From Geosiphon pyriformis (Eukaryota; Glomeromycota; Glomeromycetes; Archaeosporales; Geosiphonaceae), in contig JAAOMT010000226.1 of NCBI GenBank assembly GCA_016748015.1, forward strand, positions 1,239,990-1,298,369: a stretch of DNA of 58,380 nt, given 5' to 3'. This document shows, piece by piece, positions 12,181 through 23,630 of the stretch. The notes beneath the pieces were generated by a model. It had not been told where the DNA came from, ran no database searches, and was given only the letters and a program-made list of their open reading frames with translations. Position 1 is the first letter of the stretch, and every line of letters starts with the position of its first letter. Position numbers and translations under genes: made by a program.

Positions 12181-15080
12181 TTAAAACTCTAAACATTGTA
12201 TGTAGCAATCTTCTAAACCAAATTTGTTATTGAGAAAAATAATATTCTGACCCCAAACAAGATTGTTAACTTTGGCTAAAAGATCTATAATCATATTTAA
12301 AAAACTTATTAAGTTGTCTCCCAATTTAAAAACTATTAAAAAATCTAAAGACACTGCTTTTATATCAGTTTTACTACAAGTGAATAGATTTGAACCCTTA
12401 CTTATTACTATATTTGTCTTTTGATTCTGTGACAAAAAGATTACTAATGGCTAATATTCAAGACTAGACTGGAAAACTATTGGTCTAAGTATATCTAATC
12501 TCTTAGCCAGCTTGTTGACTTGCTTTGTAAGACTAACAAAACTGCATTTAAGAGCAGCAAATCTATTGTTTACATTCAAAAAAACCAGCAAGAGTGGTTT
12601 AGCATCCAAAAATAAACCAATACTAAAAAAAACCAAAGATACTACATGAGAAATGGAATCATTAACAATCTGTATTTAAGTTTTTCCACCAAATAAAATG
12701 AGATAAGTAATTAGTGCCTGCTTCTTTTTATATATGTTTGCCAGATAGATTTAATCTTGAAAGGTAACCAACTATTTACTGTGACTGCTCAAATTTCTAT
12801 CTATTGAATATATACTAAAAACATAATCAAAATAAGTGCACTGAGCACAGTAGACCAAAAAAAGACCAGTTCTAGTGCAAATTCACATTCTTAAAAACTG
12901 GCATAGAATTAATAGCAGCCTTTTTAGAAGCCTTATCAGCAAAACAAATTATAGCACATTTATTATGCACATATGAATTTAAATTACAGCCAATAAAACA
13001 AGTTTTTTTATCATATAATTTTAGCAAATTAGAAAAATTATAAGCAGTGTTACCAGTAGAATTTTAGCTATTAATTAGCATGAAATTATTCTTATAATTC
13101 CTATCAGTAATTAAAATGTTAATATCAATTCAAATTATCACTTATTATTTAATCAATTTATCACATATTACGATTCAATTAATAATCCAATTAGTACAAC
13201 AGAAAGTAAGATGATCAAATTACACAATACTCTGAACTTTGTAATATTCAAAAATTCGCCAAAATTTATAGAAATTCGCCGAAATTATGAATAGTTCATC
13301 CAAATTAATCAATAGTTCAGCAAAATAACTTGTAGTTCATCAAAATGTATTTTTAGTTTGCCGAAATTTGAGCAAAGAGAAGAAGTGCAAGTTCATAGAC
13401 TAGTACTACAACAAGTTGTATAAAAGAAGAGTTTTTCTCTTCAAGAAAATGTATCTTACTTTAGATTTATCATTTAGAACCATTCCTATACACAAAAAAA
13501 GAAATAAATATCAAATAATTCGAAAAACCAAATTCTTTAATTATTGCACTTGGAAAATTCTCAAAACCCAATTAACATTTTGAAATTGATTAGCTACTAA
13601 TTTCAGTAAAACTGTTAGTGACTCTAGGCCTGGATAGAAAACGTTTCTCTTGACAGAATTCAATTTCTTTTACATTTCTTTTACTTTTCTTTTATTTTCT
13701 TATTATAATAATTAAGATAGCCTACAGATAAGATTTCTGTAGAAGAGTTGACTTTCACAACAAAGTAACTACACATTTTTAGTGAACTTCCAGATGAGCA
13801 ATTCCTGAGAAAGAGTTGACATTTACTATAACATAACTACATAAAGTAACTGGCAAGGAATTGGTCATTCCACCTATAAGCCCAGCAGTTCAAATTATAA
13901 AAGATAATTTGAAGATAAATTCAGTTACTAGAGGTTCAACTACTTCAAGCAAATGTGAATTTGCAACCAACAGACATTTACAACATTCAAGAAAAGAGAC
14001 CAAAAACCTCTGGTAACAGCAGTAATACCAATTGACAAAGTATATAGCAAAGTCTAATAAAGATTTTTAGATACCCATGACTGTTTATTATTGATTATCA
14101 AAGCCACACACACAGAATTTTTTTCCATAAAAACTGACCAGTTGAAAACAATTGAGCTAACAACATCTAATAATTTAAATTCAACTAGAATCTTTTGCCA
14201 AAAACCAATTAGCTGTATTTTGATTGAAATAATATTGCCAAATTTAAAAAAGACTAATTCTACTGCCAATTTGAAGAAATTTACAGAGATTTCCTTGATA
14301 ATAATCTTTTGCTGTATAGTTGTTTGGTTTTTTAATGTTATTATTAACCAGGATTTTCTTACTAACTGCCAATTTTTTTGTCTTTTTCAAACTCAATTCA
14401 GATGTAAAAAAAAAATTTGATTATTTCAGAAAGTTTTGAGAAAGTAAAGACTTTTACAAAACCATCCACATAATAAAAATTTTTTTTTACAGCAATTAAC
14501 TTATTATTATTAGTTTTGTTGAACACAGCAAACAGCTTAACATCTAATACAAATGATTTAACAGACTCAAAGTTTTACTTTTCCAAAACATGTAACTTAA
14601 CCAATAGCAACTGCTTAGAACCAACAAACTTAAAAGATAAAAACACTAAACTATCATCATTATCATTCATATTAACAAATGAAAGTGTCTTTGAAAAATG
14701 ACCCAATACATATGTTTAAATATGAATTTTTTTTAATGTAGTTTTGTTTATATTCTTATTACTTACCAAAGTATCTGAATTTGCATAACTTGTTTCCTTA
14801 GCATCTGTGTTTTTCATATTTTCAACATCTGAAAAACCACTAATACTACTTATAACACTATTAACATTGCTTTTTCAGGACACCACTAGCTTAATACCAG
14901 CTCCAATAATATTTTTTAAACTTAAAGGACCAGCAAATGAGTTAATTATACTATTAATTACAAACTTCCTTTAGTTTTTTATAAGATGTACTGCAAAAGT
15001 AGACACTTTTTACACATTTTTTTTGGCACTTAGACAAATCTCCAAACCAGTTGAACCAAAACCAAAACCATTAGCAAACA
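12181..15080 (-). pseudogene. LINE ORF1 (RRM, zinc knuckle, coiled coil), interrupted
   Basis: The ATG at 15080 starts the ORF. An RRM-like block is at 14269-14054 (FFKFGNIISIKIQLIGFWQ). A solo LTR cuts the frame at 14018/13048. Subtracting the LTR and one 4-bp duplication joins GITA to YNFSNLL and continues KKTCFIGCNLNSY without a shift. A zinc-knuckle relic (CAQC, then C) lies near 12800. A heptad-like segment follows at 12600-12480 (FAALKCSFVSLTKQVNKLAK). Several stops interrupt the frame. The protein would bind element RNA. Confidence 0.7.
13048..14018 (+). repeat. Solo LTR of Ty3 family A
   Basis: The 971-bp repeat starts TGTTACCAG and ends CTGGTAACA, and has exactly the same length as the two LTRs of element A. 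It is flanked by a perfect 4-bp duplication, GCAG (13044-13047 and 14019-14022). A TATA-like TATAAAAG lies at 13419-13426. It keeps short TTCGCCGAAATT blocks that element A's LTRs have mostly lost. It marks an element that recombined out between its LTRs. Confidence 0.92.
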
Positions 15081-15180
15081 TGTTTACTGGTTTTATTATA
15101 ACAAAAAAGGTTGTATATGAAAAAATAACTAAAAAAAACAAAGAAAAAAAGAAGAAAAAAAAACTAGTTCTTTAATAAAG

Positions 15181-15690
15181 CTTTTATTCTCATTATGACC
15201 AGGAAATTGACAAAAAAATTTTTATAAGTTAAATTGTATTTAATATAAAATATATATTTTAATATAATAAAATATTTTAAATTAATATACATATTTTTTA
15301 TATATAATTAAATATAAATTCAGTTTAAATTATATTATATTAAAATTATAAAAATAAATTTATTTATTGTAAAAATTTTATGCACAATTATAATTATAAT
15401 ATTACTTTTAAAAATTAAATCAGTTAATTATACAGTTATATTTGTATTAAATTTAATATTAAAAATTTAAATCTTTTAAAATATATTAATTTTGTAAAAG
15501 TTTTCTTATTTAAAAAATTTAGGTTCTTATTAAATTTATTATTATTATTATTTATATACTTTACTTTAAAATTAATTATTTTTTTGTTTATTTTACCAAC
15601 CTATTTTTTAATAATACTAATATGTTTTTTAATAACTAGAGTTTTTTTTAATTTTAATATATATATTTTTTTTATTAATATTTTATGAGT
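15181..15690. other. AT-rich spacer between two LINE copies
   Basis: This contains the 5' flank of the LINE to the left and the AT-rich tail of the LINE fragment to the right. It is nearly pure A and T and has no credible ORF. Confidence 0.45.
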
Positions 15691-16124
15691 AAAATTTAAA
15701 TACTACTTAACATAATATATCAAACTAAATAATTTAAACTAAACACACATCATGTATTTTCTATATATGACCAATTACTTGAACTAATTAAAACAATATT
15801 ATAAATCTATTTTAACAAAGATTACATAATCAATACCAAAAAAAAAACTGTTGAGCTTACAAAAACCAAAACTAATACTATATATATCTTTAATTCTAAG
15901 CAACTTAATAATATTATCAGAAAACAAAATCAAATAACTATGCACATTTGGAGACACAGAACCATTATGTGCAATCAAACTTTTTTTCTCTATAAATGTT
16001 TTATACTTAGCCCTTATTAATTACACTTTAATTTAATAAACTATTTTCAAATTCCATATTAAATCAATAATTTTTTTGCTGGCAGTCTTGATACAACTAA
16101 AAATAGAAACAGTCTTCAAGTACT
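15691..16124 (-). mobile_element. 3' end fragment of another LINE copy
   Basis: Read on the minus strand, the 3' terminal block with AATTGGTCATATATAG and TTTAGTTTAAATTATTTAGT matches the 3' UTR of the LINE at 7.4-15.2 kb and the end of the one at 57.2 kb. Only decayed sequence remains upstream. It stops at a TATTAC sequence at about 16124 that resembles an LTR edge. Confidence 0.5.
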
Positions 16125-17040
16125 ATTACAAGTTAGAATAATAAATTAACAGATAACAAAAGAGAACAAGATTGTAAGGTAATAGAAATAATCAAAAAAA
16201 GAATTACAATAAAGAAACAAATTAAATAAGTAAGAATTCAATATATATAATCAGTCTTATAAAAATCACAGTTACAAATTTTTTTTAAAAATCTAAAAAT
16301 AGAGAAATAATCTATGATTTTTAACAAAATAATACTACTGCTATTATTTTATGTCTTAACTTGGCAATTTTTAAAATTAATAACAAGTATTATTGTGCTT
16401 TTCAATTGTTTTTTTATTCAATAAATTACAAGAGCAAATAATTGCTTCTTAGACTAATTCTAACAATACAAATCAAAAATAAAATAAAATAAAATATGTA
16501 AATGTTAACAAGTAATCTTTTATTTCAAAATATTCAAATACTTAAAAGTAGAAAAAAAAATAAGCAATATAAGAAGAAGTAATTAATAGTAGATTTTTAT
16601 TTCATTACTTTAATCATGTCTTTTTATAGCTAAGAAACTTATTACTTATATAGCTATTAAAAATGGTTAATAATCAGATTAACAACTAAGTTAATGATTA
16701 GATTAATGATTACTATCTAAAAATAGAATGGCTAATTATATAACATTAGTGGCTAATATATGTAATAACTAATAAAAAGTATGAGTTTTAACCATAATAT
16801 TATCCTTTTCAAAAAAATTGAGCTTTGGTAAAATCAAGCTATTTATAGAATAATCTATTTGAAAAGTTTTATCTAGCTTAAAACTAATTAGTTTATTGAA
16901 GTTTTTTGTAGATAAGATATATAATACTTAAAGTAAAATGAGTTTTATATCCAAGAGACCAAATTTTTATATAAGAGTTTTGGTTCTTTTAGCAATAGTC
17001 AAAACTCTTGGGACATCTAACTGTATAATGCCCAAAATTT
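16125..17040 (-). other. Possible 3' LTR/UTR of Ty3 element C, unresolved
   Basis: It starts with TATTACAAG, the form taken by the ends of other decayed LTRs here, and lies just downstream of the integrase end of element C on the minus strand. No ORF is present. I could not find the matching 5' LTR, so the call is tentative. Confidence 0.3.
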
Positions 17041-19720
17041 TTACCTATATCTTTGAAGTTGTTTTTTTTATGAGCTTTATATCCTCTATAATTTTACCAA
17101 AATGACTATAGAGTTTTAATTGTTTTCCAGATAACAAGTTTTTGTCTATGAATAAAATTTTCTTAATTGTTTTTCTAATTATAATGGAAAGTAAAAATAT
17201 TGTGGCTGTTATACTTTCCAGCAGATATTTATTTATTTTGCTACCAATTTTTTCTTTTCTGGTAGTGGTTTTTTTTGATCTAATAACAGTATGTGTTTTA
17301 CTGTTATCAGTTATGGTGGTTTGTTTTCCAATAGTCAAAGTAGTATTTAGATAATTTTTAATTCAATACTTATGAAAAATATAGAAGACATTTTGAATGT
17401 TTTGATTCAGAAAATAATTGTTTATGTCAATTAAAAATATTTTTGTTTTGGAAATAGTGTATTTATTTATATCTAATTTTTGTTAATTATTTGGGTCAGT
17501 ATTATTATAACAAGTAACTAATCAGATTATTTGTAATATTTCTTGAGTTGTATATTATGAACAGAGGAATCATTGAAGATTGTTTCATATTGATTTTGTA
17601 GAATATAAGAATTATTATTCAAAACTTTGTTGACTAAAAAGGGTCTTTTCTACCAGCTAGAAAATTTATTATCATAAATATTGTTTCTGTCTAAGTAATA
17701 TTCCAAAACTAAGTTACTAATACTTAAAAAAAGTGTTTTATAAGTTTTTTTCTTTTTAAGCTTTTTTTAGAACTGTTTTATTTTTTCAAAGACAATTATT
17801 TATGTTTTATTAAAGAGTCAAAAATAGTATCAAGTCTTTTTTGCAAAATGTTTTTGTAATTTTCTATTGTGATTTTTTTAAAGGATATTGTCTTAATATT
17901 AATTTTTATTAATAGAATTGCTATTTATCCATAAAACAGATAAAAAAGTTCATAATTTGTTATATTATAATTTACAGTTTTATAAGCAAATAAAGCTGAA
18001 AGTAGTATTTTGTCTTATAAATATGTTTTTTACTGATTTTGGCCAATGTTTTACATAGAGTTCTGTTAAAACATTTTATTGGTCATTTGTTTAAAAGTGG
18101 TAAGAAGAAAAAAGTTTATGATGTATTTTCATTTTTCTACAAAGTTTTTCAATTAGTGTACTAAAAAAAGCTTTTTTTTTATTAGATAAAAGTTCTTTAG
18201 GGCAGCTATAGTAACAAATGATATCTTTATAAATAAAATTGGCTATTGAGACTGCTGTTTAGTCTGAGATAGCTCTTGCTTTTATCCACTTTGTAAGATA
18301 ATCAATAGCTGTGATAATATATTTGTTGTTATCAGAAATTATTGTTAAAAGTCCAATAACATTTATACCAATTCTATTAAATAATTAACCAATAAAAATA
18401 AGATGTATATTTTCTTTGTAATTGGGTTTTTTTTTCTTTGACAGATATTACAGATTTTTATGTATTTAGCAATGTCTTTTTCTAAAATAAACCAATAATA
18501 ACAAGCTAAAGTTTTCTGAATTGTTTTTGTTTTTCTAAAATATCCAACTAATAGATCAGTATACATATTATAAATCACAATTTTTTTTTTCAAATCTTAT
18601 AATTTTTTGAAAGTGGTCAAGATTTTTTCTATTTTTTTTATATAGTTGGTTTTGGTAAATCAAATTTTTATTTGATTGTTTGCACAAATGTTCTTTTTGC
18701 TGCCAAGTATATTCTAATGAGCATTGTCTTTTACCCAAAAATTCTATTAAGACAGAGTAGTTGTCCAAGTTTATTATCATGTTTGTTAAAAAAATAATTA
18801 CTAATAATTAGGTTAGTTTTGTTTGAGAAAATTGTACTGTTACTAAATAATAAGTTTAAAAAAAGTGTTAGTATTTTAATGATTAGCTCCTTTGCAATAT
18901 TGAATGTTATAGTCAAATTTATTCAAGTAGAGTATCCAACAAGTTATTTGTTTGTGTTTCAGCTTTTTTTTATTATACAGCCAAACCAAGACTTAATAAT
19001 CTGTTATCATTAAGAATTTTACACCAAAAAGATATTTATCTCAGTAATTAGTAGCCCAAACTACTGCTAAGCATTTTTGCTCAATAACTGAATAGTTTTG
19101 TTCTGCTGGTAAGAGAGTTCTACTAGCATAGATTATGATATGTTTTTTTCTATTTTTATCTTTTTAAGATAGAACAGCACCAAGTCCAAAACCAAATGTA
19201 TTAGTGTGGAAAATAAAAGGTTGATCCAGATCAAGTTGTTTGAGAATTGGTTCAGTAACCAGTTTTTTTTTTAGAGTTTTAAATGCTTTTTGCTAATGTG
19301 TCTTTCAATAATAATTGATATTTTTCCTGAGTAGCTAATTAAAAAGAAAAGTGATTTTGGAAAAATCCTTGATAAATTTGTGATAGTAAAAAGCCAAATC
19401 AAAGAAAGAGCATAGTTTATAAACATTTATTGGTTGTCTAATATTCTGGACTTTTTCAACTTTGGCTGGATTAAAAAAGATTCCATTTTTTGTAATAAAA
19501 TAACCAAGAAACTAGGTAGATTGTTGTCTAAAAAAAGATTTAATTGGGTTTATCTTGAGGCCAATATTTCTAAGAAGAGCAAAAACTTTTTGCAAGTGTT
19601 CAAGGTGTTAATCTCAGGTTTTTTAGTATACTATTATGTCGTTTAAGTAGACCAAAACAAAGTTTTTTTTTACTGATTTAAACACTTTGTCTATTAGACA
19701 TTAAAAGATAAGAAAGACAT

Positions 19721-20587
19721 TGTTACAGATAAATATTTCTTTTGTTGGATTGAATAAAACAACCTGTAACTTGGTGCTCAAATTAAGTCACAGTTGATAA
19801 TAATCTGAAGATTTGTATCTGAAAATTTTGGTTGAGTTCTTTGTATAATGAACAGAGATTCAATGGTAAGAGTTTTATTCATAGCTTTCTGAAACCACAG
19901 TTTTGTCAATTTTTTTTTCAGCTTGATGGCTGGTATTCCTTCTGATAAGTTATCCTCAATCAAGTGTTCTACTGTTATTCCTAGGTCTTTTACCAATCAT
20001 GTTTATCCTGACGTCAATGCCCCACATGTTAATCCTCAATAGAATTAGTGAACAACAATAAACTCAAAGCAAGAAAATGAAGAAAAGAAAAAAAAATAAA
20101 GAAAGAAAAGAAATAAGCCAAGGCGATTTGCAAGTTAGTATCCTATCAATAGCTGTGATTAAGAGCTATTGTTCTAGTATGGTTAAGTATCAGTTACTAT
20201 CAACATAAAGTGTTGATAGTGAAGAATGAATTTGATATAGTGAATAATTATTTATTTGAGGATTGTGGTAACTAAGCTAAGAATTCTTGGTGTTAATTCT
20301 GTCTTTTCTGCTTCTAATGCTACTGTTATATATACATATTTGAGATTCCTCAATTCCTTAATTTCTTGCAACAGAAATCCTGGAATTCTTGGAATCCTGC
20401 AATTCCTGATGAGAGAAATCCTGGAATTCTGGAATCCTGTGATTCCTTGTCAGAGAATCCTGAAATTCCTGGAATCTTGCAATTCCTCTAAGAAGAATCT
20501 TGGAATTCCACATTTACTATATCTACATCTGATTGGCTAATATCTACTGGCTAATAATACTATATTTTCTATATTCTATGAATAACA
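19721..20587 (-). repeat. Solo LTR of Ty3 family B, inside element C RT
   Basis: The 867-bp LTR starts TGTTAT and ends GTAACA on the minus strand and is flanked by a perfect ACAT duplication (19717-19720 and 20588-20591). Removing it and one duplication restores the RT frame of element C as FFGLINVFLIF followed by CLIDKVFK, where the family has PFGLxNAPATFQRLIDKVF. Confidence 0.9.
20341..20515. repeat. GGAATTCC-type palindromic array in the solo LTR
   Basis: AATCCTGGAATTC and GGAATCCTGCAATTCC variants recur five or six times at irregular spacing of about 20-45 bp. Related but decayed arrays appear at the same LTR position at 27880-27970 and 54955-55050. It may be the LTR enhancer; that role is inferred from position only. 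Confidence 0.65.
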
Positions 20588-20900
20588 ACATTAATAAGAC
20601 CAAAAAACATAACTGTAACTTTGTAGATGCCATACTTGATAATAAAAGCAGTTTTCTTTTTGCTTTCTAGATTTATCTCTACTTGTCAGAATTTAGCAAT
20701 TAGATTAATAATTGAGAAAAAAGCAGTATCTTTGAATTGGTCTAATATTGCATTAATCTTAAGAAACAGATACATGTTTCTTTCAGTAATGACATTTAAT
20801 TGGTAATAGTTGACACAAAAATGTAAGATTCTATCTTTTTTGGATATCACTACAACTGAAAAAGTCTATTTATTCTTGGTTTTTTGTATAAATCCAAGAT

Positions 20901-21296
20901 TTTTCATTTAGTTTATCTCTTTTTTGATGAACTTATTATTGTGTTAATTGGATTAATAAGGTTTTAAATAGATGAGGCAAGTTTTTTTAATAGTAATAAT
21001 ATGTTGTATTACATAAGTTTATTCAAAGATATTACCTTCTTTTAAGATAATTAAGCTATTTTTAGCCAACAGATTTTTAATGTCTACTTTTTTTTTTCAA
21101 AGAAAAATTTTTTGGTTCTATTACAAGTGATTAGATCTTAAGTAATTCATTTTTAAAGAACTTCTGTACTTTTTTATTTTTTTTCTAGGTATTAAACTAA
21201 TTAGTTTCCAATCTTTGTAATAGATTAGACAGGACTTGTATTTATTACTAGAAAAATACAAAGATTTATCACATTAATACTAAGCATAAGAACCAT
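20901..21296 (-). other. Upstream part of element C, no clear domain
   Basis: This continues element C upstream of RT on the minus strand. Short readable pieces such as YYKDWKLISLIPRKK have the look of the protease-RT linker, but stops are too frequent to define an ORF. Confidence 0.4.
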
Positions 21297-22130
21297 TGTT
21301 ATTCATAGAAAAAGAATACAAAAAAAATAGTAAAAAAAACAGATAGGAAAAATAGACCAATAAAAGAATAGTATTTAGCATATGAACACATTATTTAGCA
21401 ATATAAAGCATTGTTAGAGAATTATAACACATTGCTTAGCAATAAGCATATTGTCAAAAATTACAGACATATTGCTTACAAATGTGCAAAATCTCATATA
21501 ACATAAATTATATATATATAGCAAGAATATTAAAAGCAAAAAAAGCAATTTCAGGAGAATTCAAGAATTCTGGAAGAATTTAATAGAGTTTTATTAATTT
21601 AGAACAATATCTTTCCTTTAAAAAATAGAATACTATAACTTAAAATAAAATTGTTCTCATATTAATAAAATTATTTATTATTCTCAAATCTATGTTATTA
21701 TTTACTACTTAACCTGTTGGCACAATAGCTCTTAATTATAGCTATTAACAGAACACTTATTTCTTATTTTATTTTTTTTATTTTTTTTATTTTCTTTTGT
21801 TGTTTATTAAATTAATTAAAAAGATTAAGTGCTGAGTTACTAACATCAAAGTGACTAATAAAAGACCCAGAAATAAGAGTAGAACACTCAAGAATTAAAG
21901 ATAGCTTACCAGAAGAATTACTGGTCATTACATTAAGAAAAAAATTTGATGGAATTGTGATTCCAAAAAGCTACAGATAAAACAACTATTGAATCTGTTC
22001 ATTATACAAAAAACTCAACTAAAACCTTCAGATACTAAAAACCTTCAGATAATACCAACTAGATTAGCTATTGAGCACCAAGTTACAGGTTTGTTATTTG
22101 TTTTCAGACTCCAAATAATCATCTGTAATA
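21297..22130 (+). repeat. LTR of Ty3 family B, plus orientation
   Basis: The 834-bp LTR starts TGTTATTCATAG and ends GTAATA (decayed GTAACA). It aligns along its length with the LTRs of element B. Flanks are CCAT (21293-21296) and TCAT (22131-22134), a 4-bp duplication with one C-to-T change. It carries the hairpin-rich CACATTG/CAATGTG segment. It is probably a solo LTR within element C; 22131-22282 to its right is a short piece with no gene. Confidence 0.75.
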
Positions 22131-22282
22131 TCATATTACTAATATTTGTATTTGGCTTTCTTGTCAAGTTTTCTGTCAAAGATTTTTCTAAAGATATTAT
22201 AGTAAGGTTAGCAGATCATCTTGCCATTTACAATGATTTTTTTTGTCAGCTTTAATATTGTCCAGTGACTTGTCATTGCTAG

Positions 22283-23211
22283 TGTTACAAGTAATTATTT
22301 AGATATAAAAATAAATAACAAATCTGTAACTTAGGGCTCAATAACTTGGTAATATTAGTAATATCTAAAGATTTTGGTAATCTAAAGATTTTGGTGGAGT
22401 TTTTTATATAATAAACAAAAATTCAATAGTTGTTTCAATAGTCTTTCAGAATGGTTATTCCATCAATTTTTTTTTAGCATAGTAATCAGTTTATTCTAAC
22501 AATTATGTTCTTCTGGTAAATTATCCTTAATTTCCAAATTATATACTCTTATTTCTGAGTCTTTTATCAGGCTATTTTTAACATCAAATTATTTTGTGCT
22601 TAATTCTTTTAATCAATTTAATAAATAGCAAAGAAATGAAACAAAAAAAATAAAAAAAAATAAAAAAAATTAGTATCTTATCAATAACTGTAATTAAGAG
22701 CTATTGTTTTAGTATAGTCAAATATTGGATTCTATTAACACTTCATGTTAATAGAATAGAGATAATTAATATTCTTTAATCAAATAACAATAATATGAAT
22801 TCAGGTAATAATTAATATTTTTATTAATATGTAATTGAATTTCACTTTAAGTTGTAGAAAACTATCTTTTGAAGGAAGAAACATGGAATAATTAATTGAT
22901 TATGAATATTAATTTTGAAATTGATTCTGTTTTTTTGTTTTTAACACTTTTACTATATATACATATTTTTTGTTTTATAAGATTTCATATTTTTTTAAAC
23001 AATATGCTCTAATTTACTAATATTGTTTACATTGCTAAGCAGTGTGTTCTAATTTACTAACATTACTTATATTGTTGAGCAGTATGCCATAATTTGTTAG
23101 TAATGTGTCATAGTTTTCTGATATTATGTTTATATATTAAATACTATTTTCTTATTGATCTATTTTCTTATCTGTTGTTACAGATAAACTTGATAGAATG
23201 TAGTAGTAATA
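22283..23211 (-). repeat. LTR of Ty3 family B, minus orientation, right edge unclear
   Basis: The left edge TGTTACAAGTAATTATTT matches the LTR at 27146. The right edge is either near 23182 or near 23211 (GTAATA); neither gives a matching duplication with CTAG on the left. It lies 152 bp from a family B LTR in opposite orientation, so this may be a second inverted-LTR arrangement or two separate insertions. Confidence 0.6.
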
Positions 23212-23597
23212 TTTGGTATTCAAAATTTGGGTTTCTAGAAAGCTTTTAATGGTTTTTTTTAGTAGGCTAATTTGTTGTATTAGTGTTATCAGTCTCTGAA
23301 AGTCTGTTTAATTGTTATGAATTTATTCATGGAGTTCTTTGGTTATAAGGCACAGAAATATGTTTTGTAGTGTTGCAATTTTTTGTATGTAATATGAGCT
23401 ATCTTTTTCGAACTAATGAGCACAATTATTAGGATCTGGCAGTATTTTTTTGCTCTTTTAGTAAACTATTAAGATAATATTAATATTTAAACTTAAAAAA
23501 AGCCTCCTTTTTTTATTAGGCTATCATGAAGTTTATTCCCAGACAGTTGATTTTTTTTATGTTGCTGCTTCACAAAAGAAAATAAAAAAAAAATAAA

Positions 23598-23630
<33 letters not shown>

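Larger units (their letters stand above)
7441..15180 (-). mobile_element. LINE (EN-RT-RNase H), near full length, decayed
   Basis: A two-ORF non-LTR retrotransposon reads right to left. ORF1 starts at 15080 (MFANGFGFGSTGLEICLSA) and ORF2 ends near 7560. The 3' UTR contains a TGACTGGTTACATATAGTAAG-like block (7490-7530, minus strand) that recurs at the ends of two other LINE copies in the window (15740-15780 and 57255-57280). The element is about 6.8 kb once the 971-bp solo LTR inside ORF1 is subtracted. Many stops interrupt both ORFs. Confidence 0.8.
17045..20900 (-). pseudogene. Ty3 element C pol relic: RT, RNase H, integrase
   Basis: Read on the minus strand. The RT begins near 20900 (FSVVVISKKDRILHFCVNYY) and continues VTVMFFGLIN up to the solo LTR. 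After the LTR come LIDKVFKSVKKNFVLVYLND (active site YLDD to YLND, 19638-19649) and LEHLQKVFALLRNIGLKINP. RNase H is near 19140-19050 ([20 protein letters not shown]). The integrase zinc domain is at 18590-18400 (GYFRKTKTIQKTLACYYW, CNICQRKKNP), with its two His changed to Tyr. The integrase core is at about 18390-17900, with catalytic Asp codons reading Asn (GINVIGLL, LLSNKKK). Frame breaks are numerous. This lineage differs from elements A, B and D and I saw no dUTPase in it. The element is dead. Confidence 0.75.

Noticed and set aside
17142-17354. Plus-strand hydrophobic 70-codon ORF resembling a membrane protein
   Set aside because: It is antisense to the element C frame at 17045-17338; the hydrophobicity comes from T-rich codons opposite Lys/Ile-rich sequence.
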